Shown one piece after another: positions 43,945 through 53,006 of a DNA stretch of 64,000 nt. The translations under genes and the position numbers were made by a program. Source of the DNA: Burkholderia singularis (GTDB taxonomy: Bacteria; Pseudomonadota; Gammaproteobacteria; Burkholderiales; Burkholderiaceae). The notes under the pieces are model-generated. The model ran no database searches and was not told where the DNA came from. It was given only the letters and a program-made list of their open reading frames with translations. The stretch spans positions 1 to 64,000 of the forward strand of contig NZ_FXAN01000004.1 in NCBI RefSeq assembly GCF_900176645.1. Reading direction: 5' to 3'. Positions within the stretch are counted from its first letter, which is position 1. The number at the start of each line of letters is the position of its first letter.

Positions 43945-45624
43945 TCAGGATTGCGGTTTTTCGACGACGACGCGCCGGTTGTCCCGGGCGATCACGCGCA
44001 TCGGCAGGCCCGCCTGTTCGAGCTGCGCGTAGCGGCTCGGCGACATCAGCGCGAGCGCGTAGCGCTCGGCGCGCCAGCGGTTTTCCCACGCGTCGACGGT
44101 CGGGATCCATTTGTCGGGCTCGACCGAGATGCCAAACGCGAGTTCGTCTTGCCGCGCGACCATGATCGTCGTGTGGCGCATGTAGAACGGCAGCGTGTGA
44201 TCGAGCATCTCGACCGAGTAGAACGGCGTGTCGGGCGGCAGCTTGGCGAGCTGCGCGCGGATCGCGGGCGCGAGCAGCGCGCCCGAGCTGTAGCGGCCGA
44301 ACGCATCGTGGCCGGTGCCGCCGATCGTGCCGAGCAGGAGCCAGCCGGCGGCGAACGCGGCCGCCGCCGCGATGCCGGTCTGGCTGCGCCGATTGAGCCA
44401 CAGCGCGACAAGCGTCAGCGCGAACGCGACGGCGAGCGCCGCATACACCCAGTGCTGGAAGTCGACATATTGCGCGTTCGGCGTGCGCGCGTCGCCGAAG
44501 CGCGACAGGAACGTCGCGCCGATCGCGGCGGCCGCGATGAACGCCAGATAGCCGAGCAGGTGGCGGCGGAACTGGTCGCGCGATACGAGCGGCAGGTACG
44601 CGCCAATCGCGAGCGCGAGCGCGGGTGCGACGGGCAGCAAGTACGAAATCAGCTTCGAGTGCGACATGCTGAAGAACACGAAGATGAACCCGCTCCAGAC
44701 GATCAGCACGAGCATCGGCGCGAAACCGTTGGGCTGGCGCGGAATCCGCAGCGCGTGGCGGATGCTTTGGACGCAGACGGACAGCCACGGCAGAAAGCCG
44801 ACGAGCAACACCGGCACGAAGTAGTAGAGCGGGCCGGGGCGGTTTTGCTCCGGCGTCAGATAGCGGCGGAACTGCTGGACGATGAAGAAGAAATTGAAGA
44901 ACTCGGGGTTGCGCTGCTGGACGAGCACGAACCACGGCGTCACGATCGCGAAGAAGATCACGAGCCCGCTCACGATATAGAGCCGTCTCCAGAGCGCCCA
45001 GTCGCGCGCGATGACGGTATAGAGGGCGAGCACGGCGCCGGGCAGGATCAGGCCGACGAGCCCCTTCGACAGCACGGCGAGCGCCATCGACGCCCAGCAC
45101 AGCCACATCCAGCCGCGCTCGGCCCGCTTCGGAATGCCGGGTCGCTGAGCGAGAAGGAGCGAGCACAGCGTGAGCGCCATCCACAGCGACAATCCCATGT
45201 CGAGCGTGTTGAAGTGGCCCATCAGGTTCCAGTACGGCGCGCTTGCGAGCACGAGCGCGGCGAACAGGCCCGCGCGCGGGTTGAATACGCGCGCGCCGGT
45301 AAAGCCGACCAGCAGTACGCCGGCAAAGCTCGCGAGCGCCGTGTAGAGGCGCGCCTGCCATTCCCCCAGGCCGAACCATGCGAACGTCAGCGCGTTCATC
45401 CAGGTTTGCAGCGGCGGCTTCTCGAAGTATTTGTAGCCGTTGTAGCGCGGCGTGATCCAGTCGCCCGTCGCGAACATCTCGCGGGCCATTTCGGCGTAGC
45501 GGCCCTCGTCGCTCGGCACGAGATGGCGCAGGCCGAGCGGCGCGAACCAGATCACGGCGAGCGCCGCGACGAGCAGAAGCAGGGCGGCACGGTTGAGCGG
45601 TAGCCTCGACGGCGTATCGTTCAT
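43945..45624 (-). CDS. arnT: Ara4N lipid A transferase
   Basis: This 559-residue GT-C enzyme, with about 12 membrane segments, transfers Ara4N from undecaprenyl phosphate to lipid A. The first periplasmic loop has the conserved acidic motif LVPSDEGRYAEMAREMFATGDWITPRYNG (in two runs), followed by KYFEKPPLQTWM. It is the promoter-proximal gene of the operon. Ara4N addition neutralises lipid A charge and underlies polymyxin resistance. ATG 45624 is the start. Confidence 0.94.
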   Translation of the reverse strand: MNDTPSRLPLNRAALLLLVAALAVIWFAPLGLRHLVPSDEGRYAEMAREMFATGDWITPRYNGYKYFEKPPLQTWMNALTFAWFGLGEWQARLYTALASFAGVLLVGFTGARVFNPRAGLFAALVLASAPYWNLMGHFNTLDMGLSLWMALTLCSLLLAQRPGIPKRAERGWMWLCWASMALAVLSKGLVGLILPGAVLALYTVIARDWALWRRLYIVSGLVIFFAIVTPWFVLVQQRNPEFFNFFFIVQQFRRYLTPEQNRPGPLYYFVPVLLVGFLPWLSVCVQSIRHALRIPRQPNGFAPMLVLIVWSGFIFVFFSMSHSKLISYLLPVAPALALAIGAYLPLVSRDQFRRHLLGYLAFIAAAAIGATFLSRFGDARTPNAQYVDFQHWVYAALAVAFALTLVALWLNRRSQTGIAAAAAFAAGWLLLGTIGGTGHDAFGRYSSGALLAPAIRAQLAKLPPDTPFYSVEMLDHTLPFYMRHTTIMVARQDELAFGISVEPDKWIPTVDAWENRWRAERYALALMSPSRYAQLEQAGLPMRVIARDNRRVVVEKPQS

Positions 45625-45689
45625 AGTCTTGTCGTAAAGGGTAGGGTGGAGGGCGGCGCGCCCGCGGGACGCGGCATGCGCCGCCGCGC

Positions 45690-45735
45690 AGTTATAGCTG
45701 AGCGCGGCTTAACGATCGCTTAACGATTGCTCAAC
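45690..45735 (-). promoter_or_regulatory. Predicted arn promoter with PmrA/QseB-like direct repeats
   Basis: On the minus strand there are three hexamers at an 11-base period: GTTGAG (45735-45730), GTTAAG (45724-45719) and GTTAAG (45713-45708), with five-base spacers. A TATAAC -10 candidate lies at 45696... to 45691 (read downwards), 11 bases after the last repeat, so the repeats cover the -35 position. TTAAG-N6-TTAAG is the form recognised by PmrA and QseB type OmpR-family regulators. The upstream repeat overlaps the stop codon of the preceding Mth938-domain gene. Confidence 0.6.
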
Positions 45736-46105
45736 GCTCGATCAGCAGCGCCGCGGCAACCTTGCGGCCTTCCGCCATCAGGATGTTGTATGTCCGGCAC
45801 GCGGCCTGGAAATCCATCGTCTCGACGCCGATACGCTGCGCGGTGAGCTGTGCGGTCAGGCGCGGATGCGGAAAGCGCAGCTTCGCGCCGCTGCCGAAGA
45901 TCACCACTTCGGGCTGCGGCTCGAGCAGCAGCGCGAAATGCTCGGGCGCGAGCGCGTCGAACGAGCCGACGGGCCAGGCGGCCACGGGCGCGCCCGGCAG
46001 CACGATCACGCTATGCGTGTGGCGTTCGAGATTGATGTCGACGTAATCGGGGCCATAGCCGGTGACGGTGTTGAGCGTATTGCTCGAATCCTGGTGCAGT
46101 TTCAA
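45731..46105 (-). CDS. Mth938-domain (DUF498) protein
   Basis: This 124-residue protein has the Mth938/NDUFAF3-like fold: GPDYVDINLERHTHSVIVLP, then PEVVIFGSGAKLRFPHPRLTAQLTAQRIGVETMDFQAACRTYNIL. The mitochondrial homologue is a complex I assembly factor; the bacterial role is unknown. I read TTG 46105 (KLHQDSSNT) as the start because upstream codons show no conservation pattern. It lies just upstream of arnT on the same strand and is divergent from alaA. Confidence 0.82.
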   Translation of the reverse strand: MKLHQDSSNTLNTVTGYGPDYVDINLERHTHSVIVLPGAPVAAWPVGSFDALAPEHFALLLEPQPEVVIFGSGAKLRFPHPRLTAQLTAQRIGVETMDFQAACRTYNILMAEGRKVAAALLIER

Positions 46106-46392
46106 ATCGGTTTTCCGCGATCTGGCGCGGTTTCGAAAAGGGTCGCAAAAAAGGGCAACAACAACGGCCCAGTTCGTGCCGCCTGGTTGATGCATTGCGA
46201 AAGTCAGCCAAAATCCGCTAAATTATAACTTTTTAGCCGCTCCCGGGCGGCGTTTGTGTCTCGCGACGTCCCGGTCACAAGCCGCGCCGCGCCCGGCGCA
46301 CGTGCGAAGCCACTTTCGGCCTACCGGCCGCCCTCCCGTTTCGATCCCCGTCCTCTTCGAGTCCGCCGCATTATCCAAGGAACGTGCCCGTC

Positions 46393-47631
46393 GTGAAACC
46401 GATTCAAAAATCGAACAAATTGCTCAACGTCTGCTACGACATCCGGGGCCCCGTCCTCGAGCATGCGAAGCGTCTCGAAGACGAGGGCCATCGGATCATC
46501 AAGCTGAACATCGGCAATCTGGCCCCGTTCGGCTTCGAAGCGCCGGACGAGATCATCCAGGACATGATCCGCAACCTGCCGGCGTCGTCCGGCTACTCGG
46601 ATTCGAAGGGCGTGTTCGCCGCGCGCAAATCGATCATGCATTACACGCAGCAAAAGGGCGTGAAGGGCGTCGGGCTGGACGATATCTACATCGGCAACGG
46701 CGCGTCGGAATTGATCGTGATGGCGACCCAGGCGTTGCTGAACGACGGCGACGAAGTGCTGCTGCCCGCGCCCGATTACCCGCTGTGGACGGCCGCCGTC
46801 AGTCTGTCCGGCGGCACGCCCGTGCACTACGTGTGCGACGAGACGAACGGCTGGCTGCCCGATTGCGACGACATCCGCCGCAAGATCACGCCGAACACCA
46901 AGGCGCTCGTCGTCATCAATCCGAATAACCCGACGGGCGCGCTTTATCCGGACGCGCTGCTGCTCGAGCTGATCGCGATCGCGCGTGAGCACGGCCTCGT
47001 GATCTTCGCCGACGAGGTGTACGACAAGATCGTCTATGACGGCAAGACGCATACCGCGCTCGCGTCGCTGGCCGAGGACGTCATCACGGTCACGTTCAAC
47101 AGCCTGTCGAAGAGTTACCGGTCGTGCGGCTACCGGGCCGGCTGGATGTCGGTGGCGGGTCTGACGGCCGAGAACCGCCGGCGCGCGAACGATTATCTCG
47201 AGGGGCTCGGCATTCTGTCGTCGATGCGCCTGTGCGCGAACGTGCCCGGCCAATACGCGATCCAGACCGCGCTCGGCGGCTACCAGAGCATCAACGAGCT
47301 GATCGTGCCGAGCGGGCGCCTGTACAAGCAGCGCGAGCTGGCATATGAGATGCTGACGTCGATCCCGGGCGTATCGTGCGTGAAGCCGGATGCGGCGCTG
47401 TATATGTTTCCGCGGCTCGATCCGAAACTTTATCCGATCGACAACGATCAGCAGTTCATTCTCGAGCTGTTGCTCAAGGAGCGCGTGCTGCTCGTGCAGG
47501 GCACGGGTTTCAACTGGCCTGCGCCGGATCACTTCCGCGTCGTCTTTTTGCCGAACGTCGACGATCTGACCGATTCGATCGAGCGGATCGCGCGCTTTCT
47601 CGACGGTTATCGAAAACGCCATTCGGCCTGA
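46393..47631 (+). CDS. alaA: Glutamate-pyruvate aminotransferase AlaA
   Basis: This 412-residue class I PLP aminotransferase closely matches E. coli AlaA: KSNKLLNVCYDIRGPVLEHAKRLEDEG (in two runs), KLNIGNLAPFGFEAPDEI, INPNNPTGALY, IFADEVYDKIVYDG, and SLSKSYRSCGYRAGW with the Schiff-base Lys. It makes alanine from pyruvate and glutamate. Two GTG starts are possible; 46393 is better spaced from AAGGA (46377-46381) than 46384. It lies 45 bp before hom and may share its transcript. Confidence 0.93.
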   Translation: MKPIQKSNKLLNVCYDIRGPVLEHAKRLEDEGHRIIKLNIGNLAPFGFEAPDEIIQDMIRNLPASSGYSDSKGVFAARKSIMHYTQQKGVKGVGLDDIYIGNGASELIVMATQALLNDGDEVLLPAPDYPLWTAAVSLSGGTPVHYVCDETNGWLPDCDDIRRKITPNTKALVVINPNNPTGALYPDALLLELIAIAREHGLVIFADEVYDKIVYDGKTHTALASLAEDVITVTFNSLSKSYRSCGYRAGWMSVAGLTAENRRRANDYLEGLGILSSMRLCANVPGQYAIQTALGGYQSINELIVPSGRLYKQRELAYEMLTSIPGVSCVKPDAALYMFPRLDPKLYPIDNDQQFILELLLKERVLLVQGTGFNWPAPDHFRVVFLPNVDDLTDSIERIARFLDGYRKRHSA

Positions 47632-47676
47632 GGCCGCAGGCTCCCTCTTCTCTATATTCAATCGATCACACGCAGC

Positions 47677-49005
47677 ATGGAACCGATCAAAGTTGGCCTG
47701 TTGGGCTTCGGCACTGTCGGCGGCGGCACCTTCAAGGTGCTGCGCCGCAATCAGGAGGAAATCAAGCGTCGCGCGGGGCGCGGCATCGAGATCGCGGCGG
47801 TCGCGGTGCGCGATCCGGCCAAGGCGCTCGCCGCGCTTGGCGACGATGCGGCCGGCGTGTCGATCGGCAACGATTTCAACGCGCTCGTCGACGATCCTTC
47901 GATCGCGATCGTGGCCGAGATGATCGGCGGCACCGGCATCGCGCGCGACCTGGTGCTGCGCGCGATCGCCAACGGCAAGCACGTCGTGACCGCGAACAAG
48001 GCGCTGCTCGCGGTGCACGGCTCCGAGATCTTCGAGGCCGCGCGCGCGCGGGGCGTGATGGTTGCGTTCGAGGCGGCCGTCGCGGGCGGCATCCCGATCA
48101 TCAAGGCGCTGCGCGAGGGCCTGACCGCGAACCGGATTCAATATATTGCCGGCATCATCAACGGCACGACGAACTACATCCTGTCGGAAATGCGCGACCG
48201 CGGGCTCGACTTCGCGACCGCGCTGAAGGCGGCGCAGGAGCTTGGCTACGCGGAAGCCGATCCGACGTTCGATATCGAAGGCGTCGATGCCGCGCACAAG
48301 GCGACCATCATGAGCGCGATCGCATTCGGCGTGCCGGTGCAGTTCGAGCGCGCCTACGTCGAAGGCATCAGCAAGCTCGCCGCGACCGACATCCGCTATG
48401 CGGAGGAACTCGGCTACCGGATCAAGCTGCTCGGCATCACGCGCCGCACCGAGCGCGGCATCGAGTTGCGCGTGCATCCGACGTTGATTCCGGCAAAGCG
48501 CCTGCTCGCGAATGTCGAAGGCGCGATGAACGCGGTCGTCGTGCATGGCGATGCGGTCGGCACAACGCTTTATTATGGAAAAGGCGCGGGCGCGGAGCCG
48601 ACGGCGTCGGCCGTCGTCGCCGATCTCGTCGACGTGACGCGCCTGCACACGGCCGACCCCGAGCATCGCGTCCCGCATCTCGCGTTCCAGCCGGACAGTC
48701 TGTCGAACACGCCGATTTTGCCGATCGACGAAGTGACGAGCGGCTATTACCTGCGCTTGCGAGTCGCCGATCAAACGGGCGTGCTCGCCGATATCACGCG
48801 CATTCTGGCCGCATCGGGCATTTCGATCGATGCGCTGCTGCAAAAGGAGTCGGAACAGGTCGACGACGCGAACGGCGAGACCGACATCATCCTGATCACG
48901 CACGAGACGCTCGAGAAGCACGTCAACGCGGCGATCAAGCAGATCGAGGCGCTGTCGACGGTCGTCTCGAAGGTGACGAAGCTGCGGATGGAAGCGCTCA
49001 ACTAA
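47677..49005 (+). CDS. hom: Homoserine dehydrogenase
   Basis: This 442-residue enzyme reduces aspartate semialdehyde to homoserine with NAD(P)H. It has the NAD fold (KVGLLGFGTVGGGTFKVLRRN), the catalytic domain (GTTNYILSEMRDRGLDF and GYAEADPTFDIEG), and a C-terminal ACT domain (YYLRLRVADQTGVLADITRIL), the site of threonine feedback in this monofunctional class. It lies 9 bases before thrC. Confidence 0.97.
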   Translation: MEPIKVGLLGFGTVGGGTFKVLRRNQEEIKRRAGRGIEIAAVAVRDPAKALAALGDDAAGVSIGNDFNALVDDPSIAIVAEMIGGTGIARDLVLRAIANGKHVVTANKALLAVHGSEIFEAARARGVMVAFEAAVAGGIPIIKALREGLTANRIQYIAGIINGTTNYILSEMRDRGLDFATALKAAQELGYAEADPTFDIEGVDAAHKATIMSAIAFGVPVQFERAYVEGISKLAATDIRYAEELGYRIKLLGITRRTERGIELRVHPTLIPAKRLLANVEGAMNAVVVHGDAVGTTLYYGKGAGAEPTASAVVADLVDVTRLHTADPEHRVPHLAFQPDSLSNTPILPIDEVTSGYYLRLRVADQTGVLADITRILAASGISIDALLQKESEQVDDANGETDIILITHETLEKHVNAAIKQIEALSTVVSKVTKLRMEALN

Positions 49006-49014
49006 AGGCTCGAC

Positions 49015-50469
49015 ATGAATTACATCTCCACGCGCGGCGCCGGCATTGGCGAGCGCCACACGTTTTCCGACATTCTGCTCGGCGGCCTTGCGAAGGACGG
49101 CGGGCTTTACCTGCCGTCCGAATACCCGAAAGTCTCCGCCGACGAACTCGCGCGCTGGCGCACGCTGCCTTACGCGGATCTCGCGTTCGAGATCCTGTCG
49201 AAGTTTTCCGACGACATTGCCGCGGACGATCTGCGCGCGATCGCGCGCCGCACGTACACGGCCGACGTCTATCGCCACGTGCGCGACGGCGCGAACGCGG
49301 CCGATGTCACGCCGCTCACCACGCTCGGCGTCGAGAACGGCGCGAGGCTCGCGCTGCTCGAACTGTCGAACGGCCCGACGCTCGCGTTCAAGGACATGGC
49401 GATGCAGTTGCTCGGCAACCTGTTCGAGTACACGCTCGCCAAGCACGGGCAGACGCTCAACATCCTCGGCGCGACGTCGGGCGACACGGGCAGCGCGGCC
49501 GAGTACGCGATGCGCGGCAAGCAGGGCGTGCGCGTGTTCATGTTGTCGCCGCACAGGAAGATGAGCGCGTTCCAGACCGCGCAGATGTACAGCCTGCAGG
49601 ACCCGAACATTTTCAACCTCGCGGTCGAAGGCGTGTTCGACGACTGCCAGGACATCGTAAAGGCGGTGTCGAACGATCACGCCTTCAAGGCGGCGCACCA
49701 AATCGGCACGGTCAATTCGATCAACTGGGCGCGCGTGGTCGCGCAGGTCGTCTACTACTTCAAGGGCTACTTCGCGGCGACGCGCAACAACGACGAGCGC
49801 GTATCGTTTACCGTGCCGTCCGGCAATTTCGGTAACGTGTGCGCGGGCCATATCGCGCGGATGATGGGTTTGCCGATCGAGCGGCTCGTTGTCGCGACCA
49901 ACGAGAACGACGTGCTCGACGAATTCTTCCGCACGGGCGTGTACCGCGTGCGCAGCGCGGAAAACACCTATCACACGAGCAGCCCGAGCATGGATATCTC
50001 GAAGGCGTCGAATTTCGAGCGCTTCGTGTTCGACTTGCTTGGCCGCGAGCCGGCGCGCGTCGTCCAGCTGTTTCGCGACGTCGACGAGAAGGGCGGTTTC
50101 GATTTGGCCGCGAGCGGCGATTTCGCGCGCGTCGCCGAGTTCGGCTTCGTGTCGGGGCGCAGTACGCATGATGACCGGATCGCGACGATTCGCGACGTGT
50201 TCGAGCGTTATCGAACCATGATCGACACGCATACCGCCGACGGACTGAAGGTGGCGCGCGAGCATTTACAGCCGGGCGTGCCGATGATCGTGCTCGAGAC
50301 CGCGCAGCCGATCAAGTTCGGCGAAACGATTCGCGAGGCGCTCGGCCGCGAGCCTGGCCGGCCGTCGGCGTTCGAGGGGCTCGAGGCGCTGCCGCAGCGC
50401 TTCACGGTCGTCGACGCGGACGCGCAGCAGGTGAAGGCGTTTATCGCCGCGCATACGGCGGGAGCCTGA
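49015..50469 (+). CDS. thrC: Threonine synthase
   Basis: This 484-residue PLP enzyme turns O-phosphohomoserine into threonine. MNYISTRGAGIGERHTFSDILLGGLA-type opening (in runs), GPTLAFKDMAMQLLG with the cofactor Lys, GATSGDTGSAAEYA and VPSGNFGNVCAGHIA are all present. The length fits the longer class of proteobacterial ThrC. It follows hom closely, together completing threonine synthesis from aspartate semialdehyde except for the kinase step (thrB is not in the window). Confidence 0.97.
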   Translation: MNYISTRGAGIGERHTFSDILLGGLAKDGGLYLPSEYPKVSADELARWRTLPYADLAFEILSKFSDDIAADDLRAIARRTYTADVYRHVRDGANAADVTPLTTLGVENGARLALLELSNGPTLAFKDMAMQLLGNLFEYTLAKHGQTLNILGATSGDTGSAAEYAMRGKQGVRVFMLSPHRKMSAFQTAQMYSLQDPNIFNLAVEGVFDDCQDIVKAVSNDHAFKAAHQIGTVNSINWARVVAQVVYYFKGYFAATRNNDERVSFTVPSGNFGNVCAGHIARMMGLPIERLVVATNENDVLDEFFRTGVYRVRSAENTYHTSSPSMDISKASNFERFVFDLLGREPARVVQLFRDVDEKGGFDLAASGDFARVAEFGFVSGRSTHDDRIATIRDVFERYRTMIDTHTADGLKVAREHLQPGVPMIVLETAQPIKFGETIREALGREPGRPSAFEGLEALPQRFTVVDADAQQVKAFIAAHTAGA

Positions 50470-50670
50470 GCGGGCGGCACGCATGGCGAAGCGGCGCCTG
50501 CGGCCCGCGGGTGCCGGCCCATGGGTAGGCCTGCTTTCGCCGGCTGCGCCGGAAAGACGCCGCCGCGGGGATCGCTTCGTGGTTCGTCGTGGTTTGATCG
50601 GACAAAATGCGGGACGGTTTGCGTTGCAACCTGGGGAAACGGAACGATCGGCGCGGCCTATCATTTTTAT

Positions 50671-50740
50671 GATGCGTGATGCGTGATGCGTGATGCGTGA
50701 TGCGTGATGCGTGATGCGTGATGCGTGATGCGTGATGCGC
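50671..50740. repeat. 7-bp tandem repeat (GATGCGT, nine copies plus one variant)
   Basis: Nine perfect GATGCGT units are followed by GATGCGC, all between thrC and moeA. Since seven is not a multiple of three, copy number changes would shift any frame across it, but it seems to be outside genes. Arrays of this kind are used in MLVA typing of the B. pseudomallei group. Confidence 0.97.
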
Positions 50741-50844
50741 TTGCCTCTGGACGGGCTTGCCTTTTCCGCCCGCGCCTCGACCGGCACGCATGCGCTCGAA
50801 GCGTCCGGCCGAGCGCGCCGCACGCGCAGCATCGGTGCCGTCGC

Positions 50845-50850
50845 TACAAT
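50845..50850 (+). promoter_or_regulatory. Possible -10 element for moeA
   Basis: TACAAT lies 28 bases before ATG 50879, placing the probable transcript start downstream of the alternative ATG at 50849. No -35 is obvious in the GC-rich upstream sequence. Confidence 0.4.
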
Positions 50851-50878
50851 GTCGGCATCCGGTTACTTTCATTCGACG

Positions 50879-52135
50879 ATGCCCGAACCCAACACCCAGA
50901 CGCCGCGCGCGCCGATGCTGTCGACAGCCGATGCGCTCGCGACGCTTCTCGCGGCCGCGCGCCCGCTCACCGAAACGGAAACCGTCCCGACCCTCGATGC
51001 GCTGAACCGCGTGCTCGCCGCCGACGTCGTATCGTCGCTCGATGTGCCGCCGATGAATACGAGCGCGATGGACGGCTATGCGGTGCGCGTCGCGGACCTG
51101 ATGCGCGGCGAACGCCGGCTGCGGGTATCGCAGCGGATTGCGGCCGGCCATGCGGCCGTGCCGCTCGAGCCTGGCACGGCGGCGCGCATTTTTACGGGCG
51201 CGAGCGTGCCGGCCGGCGCGGACGCGATCGTGATGCAGGAACAGACGGAAAGCGTCGGCGATCATGTCGACATTCTGCACACGCCCACCGTGGGTGAATG
51301 GATCAACGCGCAAGGTGCCGATATCCGAAACGGCTCGGTGATCCTGCCCGCCGGCACGCGGATCACACCGCAAGCGATGGGGCTTGCCGCATCGATCGGC
51401 TGTGCGACGCTCACGGTCACGCGGCGCGTGAAAGTCGCCGTGTTCTTCACGGGCGACGAGCTGACGATGCCGGGCGAGCCGCTCAAACCTGGCGCGATCT
51501 ACAACTCGAACCGTTTTACGCTGCGCGGGCTGCTCGAGCGGCTCGGCTGCGACGTGACCGACTACGGAATCGTTCCGGACCAACTCGACGCGACCCGCGC
51601 GGCGTTGCGCAACGCGGCGCGCGAGCATGACGTGATCGTGACGAGTGGCGGCGTCTCGGTGGGCGACGAGGATCATGTGAAGCCCGCGGTCGAAGCACAA
51701 GGGCGGCTTGCGCTGTGGCAGATCGCGATGAAGCCGGGCAAGCCGCTCGCGTTCGGCTCGGTCCGGCGCGGCGACGCCGCCGGTGCGACGGATGGCGCCT
51801 ATTTCATCGGCCTGCCGGGCAATCCGGTGTCGAGCTTCGTAACGTTTGTGCTGTTCGTGCGGCCGTTTTTGCTGCGTGTGGCGGGCGCAACGCAGGTCGC
51901 GCCGCGCGCGCTGTCGCTGCGCGCCGATTTCACGCAAGGCAAGGCAGACCGCCGCAACGAGTTCCTGCGCGCGCGCGTGAACGCGGCGGGCGGACTCGAT
52001 CTGTTTGCGAACCAGAGTTCGGCCGTGCTGACCTCGACGGTCTGGGGCGACGGGCTCATCGACAATCCGCCGCATCATGCGATCAGCGCGGGCGAGACGG
52101 TGCGTTTCATTCCTTTTTCCGAACTGCTCGGTTGA
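50879..52135 (+). CDS. moeA: Molybdopterin molybdotransferase MoeA
   Basis: This 418-residue enzyme inserts molybdate into adenylylated molybdopterin. It has the MoeA pattern: PPMNTSAMDGYAVR, IFTGASVPAGADAIVMQE, VFFTGDELTMPGEPL, SGGVSVGDEDHVKPAVE and GLPGNPVSSFVTF. I choose ATG 50879 (MPEPNTQTP), just after the likely promoter; earlier in-frame ATGs at 50732 and 50849 lie in or before it. moaD and moaE follow. Confidence 0.95.
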   Translation: MPEPNTQTPRAPMLSTADALATLLAAARPLTETETVPTLDALNRVLAADVVSSLDVPPMNTSAMDGYAVRVADLMRGERRLRVSQRIAAGHAAVPLEPGTAARIFTGASVPAGADAIVMQEQTESVGDHVDILHTPTVGEWINAQGADIRNGSVILPAGTRITPQAMGLAASIGCATLTVTRRVKVAVFFTGDELTMPGEPLKPGAIYNSNRFTLRGLLERLGCDVTDYGIVPDQLDATRAALRNAAREHDVIVTSGGVSVGDEDHVKPAVEAQGRLALWQIAMKPGKPLAFGSVRRGDAAGATDGAYFIGLPGNPVSSFVTFVLFVRPFLLRVAGATQVAPRALSLRADFTQGKADRRNEFLRARVNAAGGLDLFANQSSAVLTSTVWGDGLIDNPPHHAISAGETVRFIPFSELLG

Positions 52136-52155
52136 GCGAGCCGCGGACATCGACG

Positions 52156-52413
52156 ATGAAGATCGAATTGAGATTTTTTGCGAGCGTGCGCGAGGCGCTG
52201 GGCGTCGCGAGTGAGACGGTCACGGTGCCGGACGGCATTGCGACAGTGGGCGACGTGCGCGCATGGCTGCGCACGCGCGGCGGTGTGTGGGCGCAGACCC
52301 TTGCCGACGGCCGCGCGCTGCGAATGGCGTGCAACCACACGATGACGGACGCGGGAACGCGGATTACCGACGGCTGTGAAGTGGCGTTTTTTCCGCCGGT
52401 AACGGGAGGGTGA
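52156..52413 (+). CDS. moaD: Molybdopterin synthase small subunit MoaD
   Basis: This 85-residue ubiquitin-fold protein carries the sulfur for molybdopterin dithiolene formation on its C-terminal Gly-Gly, seen here as FFPPVTGG. The start MKIELRFFASVREALG is typical. It begins 20 bases after moeA and precedes moaE, its catalytic partner. Confidence 0.95.
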   Translation: MKIELRFFASVREALGVASETVTVPDGIATVGDVRAWLRTRGGVWAQTLADGRALRMACNHTMTDAGTRITDGCEVAFFPPVTGG

Positions 52414-52488
52414 ATTGGGAGAGGCCAGGGTACGGGCTAGGCTTGGCCGATCTGGGTTGGACGTTGCAGTCGGAAAAAGGAACCGTCA

Positions 52489-52971
52489 ATGGCAATCGTG
52501 CGAGTGCAGACAAGCGATTTCGACGTAAGCACCGAACTTGCGGCATTGCGCGCGCGCAATCCGAAGATCGGGGCGCTCGCATGCTTTGTCGGCACGGTGC
52601 GGGATCTGAACGACGGCGATCAAATCGACGCGATGGAACTCGAGCACTACCCGGGAATGACGGAAAAAGCACTCGGCGCGATCGCGGCCGATGCGCTCGC
52701 ACGCTGGCCGGGGATCGACGTGGCGATCGTCCACCGGGTCGGCAAGCTCTATCCGCTCGATCAGATCGTGCTCGTCGCGACGGTCGCCGCGCATCGCGGC
52801 GACGCGTTTGCGTCTTGTGAGTTCGTGATGGACTACCTAAAGTCGCAGGCGCCGTTTTGGAAGAAAGAGAAAACGCCAGCCGGCGAACGCTGGGTCGACG
52901 CCCGCAGCGCGGACGATGCGGCGCTCGCGCGCTGGGGAATCGCGTCGAGCAACGCGACGCAGTCGTCATAG
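52489..52971 (+). CDS. moaE: Molybdopterin synthase catalytic subunit MoaE
   Basis: This 160-residue protein forms the heterotetrameric molybdopterin synthase with MoaD. Conserved parts are ACFVGTVRDLNDG, LEHYPGMTEKALG, VHRVGKLYPLDQIVLVATVAAHRGDAF and the active-site KSQAPFWKKEKTPAGERWVDA stretch (in two runs) with two Lys residues. It is the last gene of moeA-moaD-moaE and converges with the haemoglobin gene. Confidence 0.95.
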   Translation: MAIVRVQTSDFDVSTELAALRARNPKIGALACFVGTVRDLNDGDQIDAMELEHYPGMTEKALGAIAADALARWPGIDVAIVHRVGKLYPLDQIVLVATVAAHRGDAFASCEFVMDYLKSQAPFWKKEKTPAGERWVDARSADDAALARWGIASSNATQSS

Positions 52972-53006
52972 TAGTGCGCCGGGCGTCGGGGGCCGCGCGC
53001 AACCGG

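Noticed and set aside
42304-45603. Long open frame antisense to arnB and arnT
   Set aside because: Same composition effect; the protein is an Arg/Glu/Asp-rich mirror of the Ara4N genes with no recognisable domain.
46321-50265. Very long open frame antisense to alaA, hom and thrC
   Set aside because: High GC with strong third-position bias opens the antisense frame. The product is Arg/His-rich with no family motif, and the plus-strand genes are clear.
50671-50740. CRISPR-like array
   Set aside because: Repeats are contiguous with no spacers and no cas genes are nearby.
50441-50832. Apparent protein with repeated ITHHASR units
   Set aside because: It is the translation of the 7-bp repeat read on the minus strand, with no ribosome site or conserved domain.
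50740-50878. Molybdenum-cofactor riboswitch before moeA
   Set aside because: The likely -10 leaves a leader of only about 22 bases, too short for such a riboswitch.
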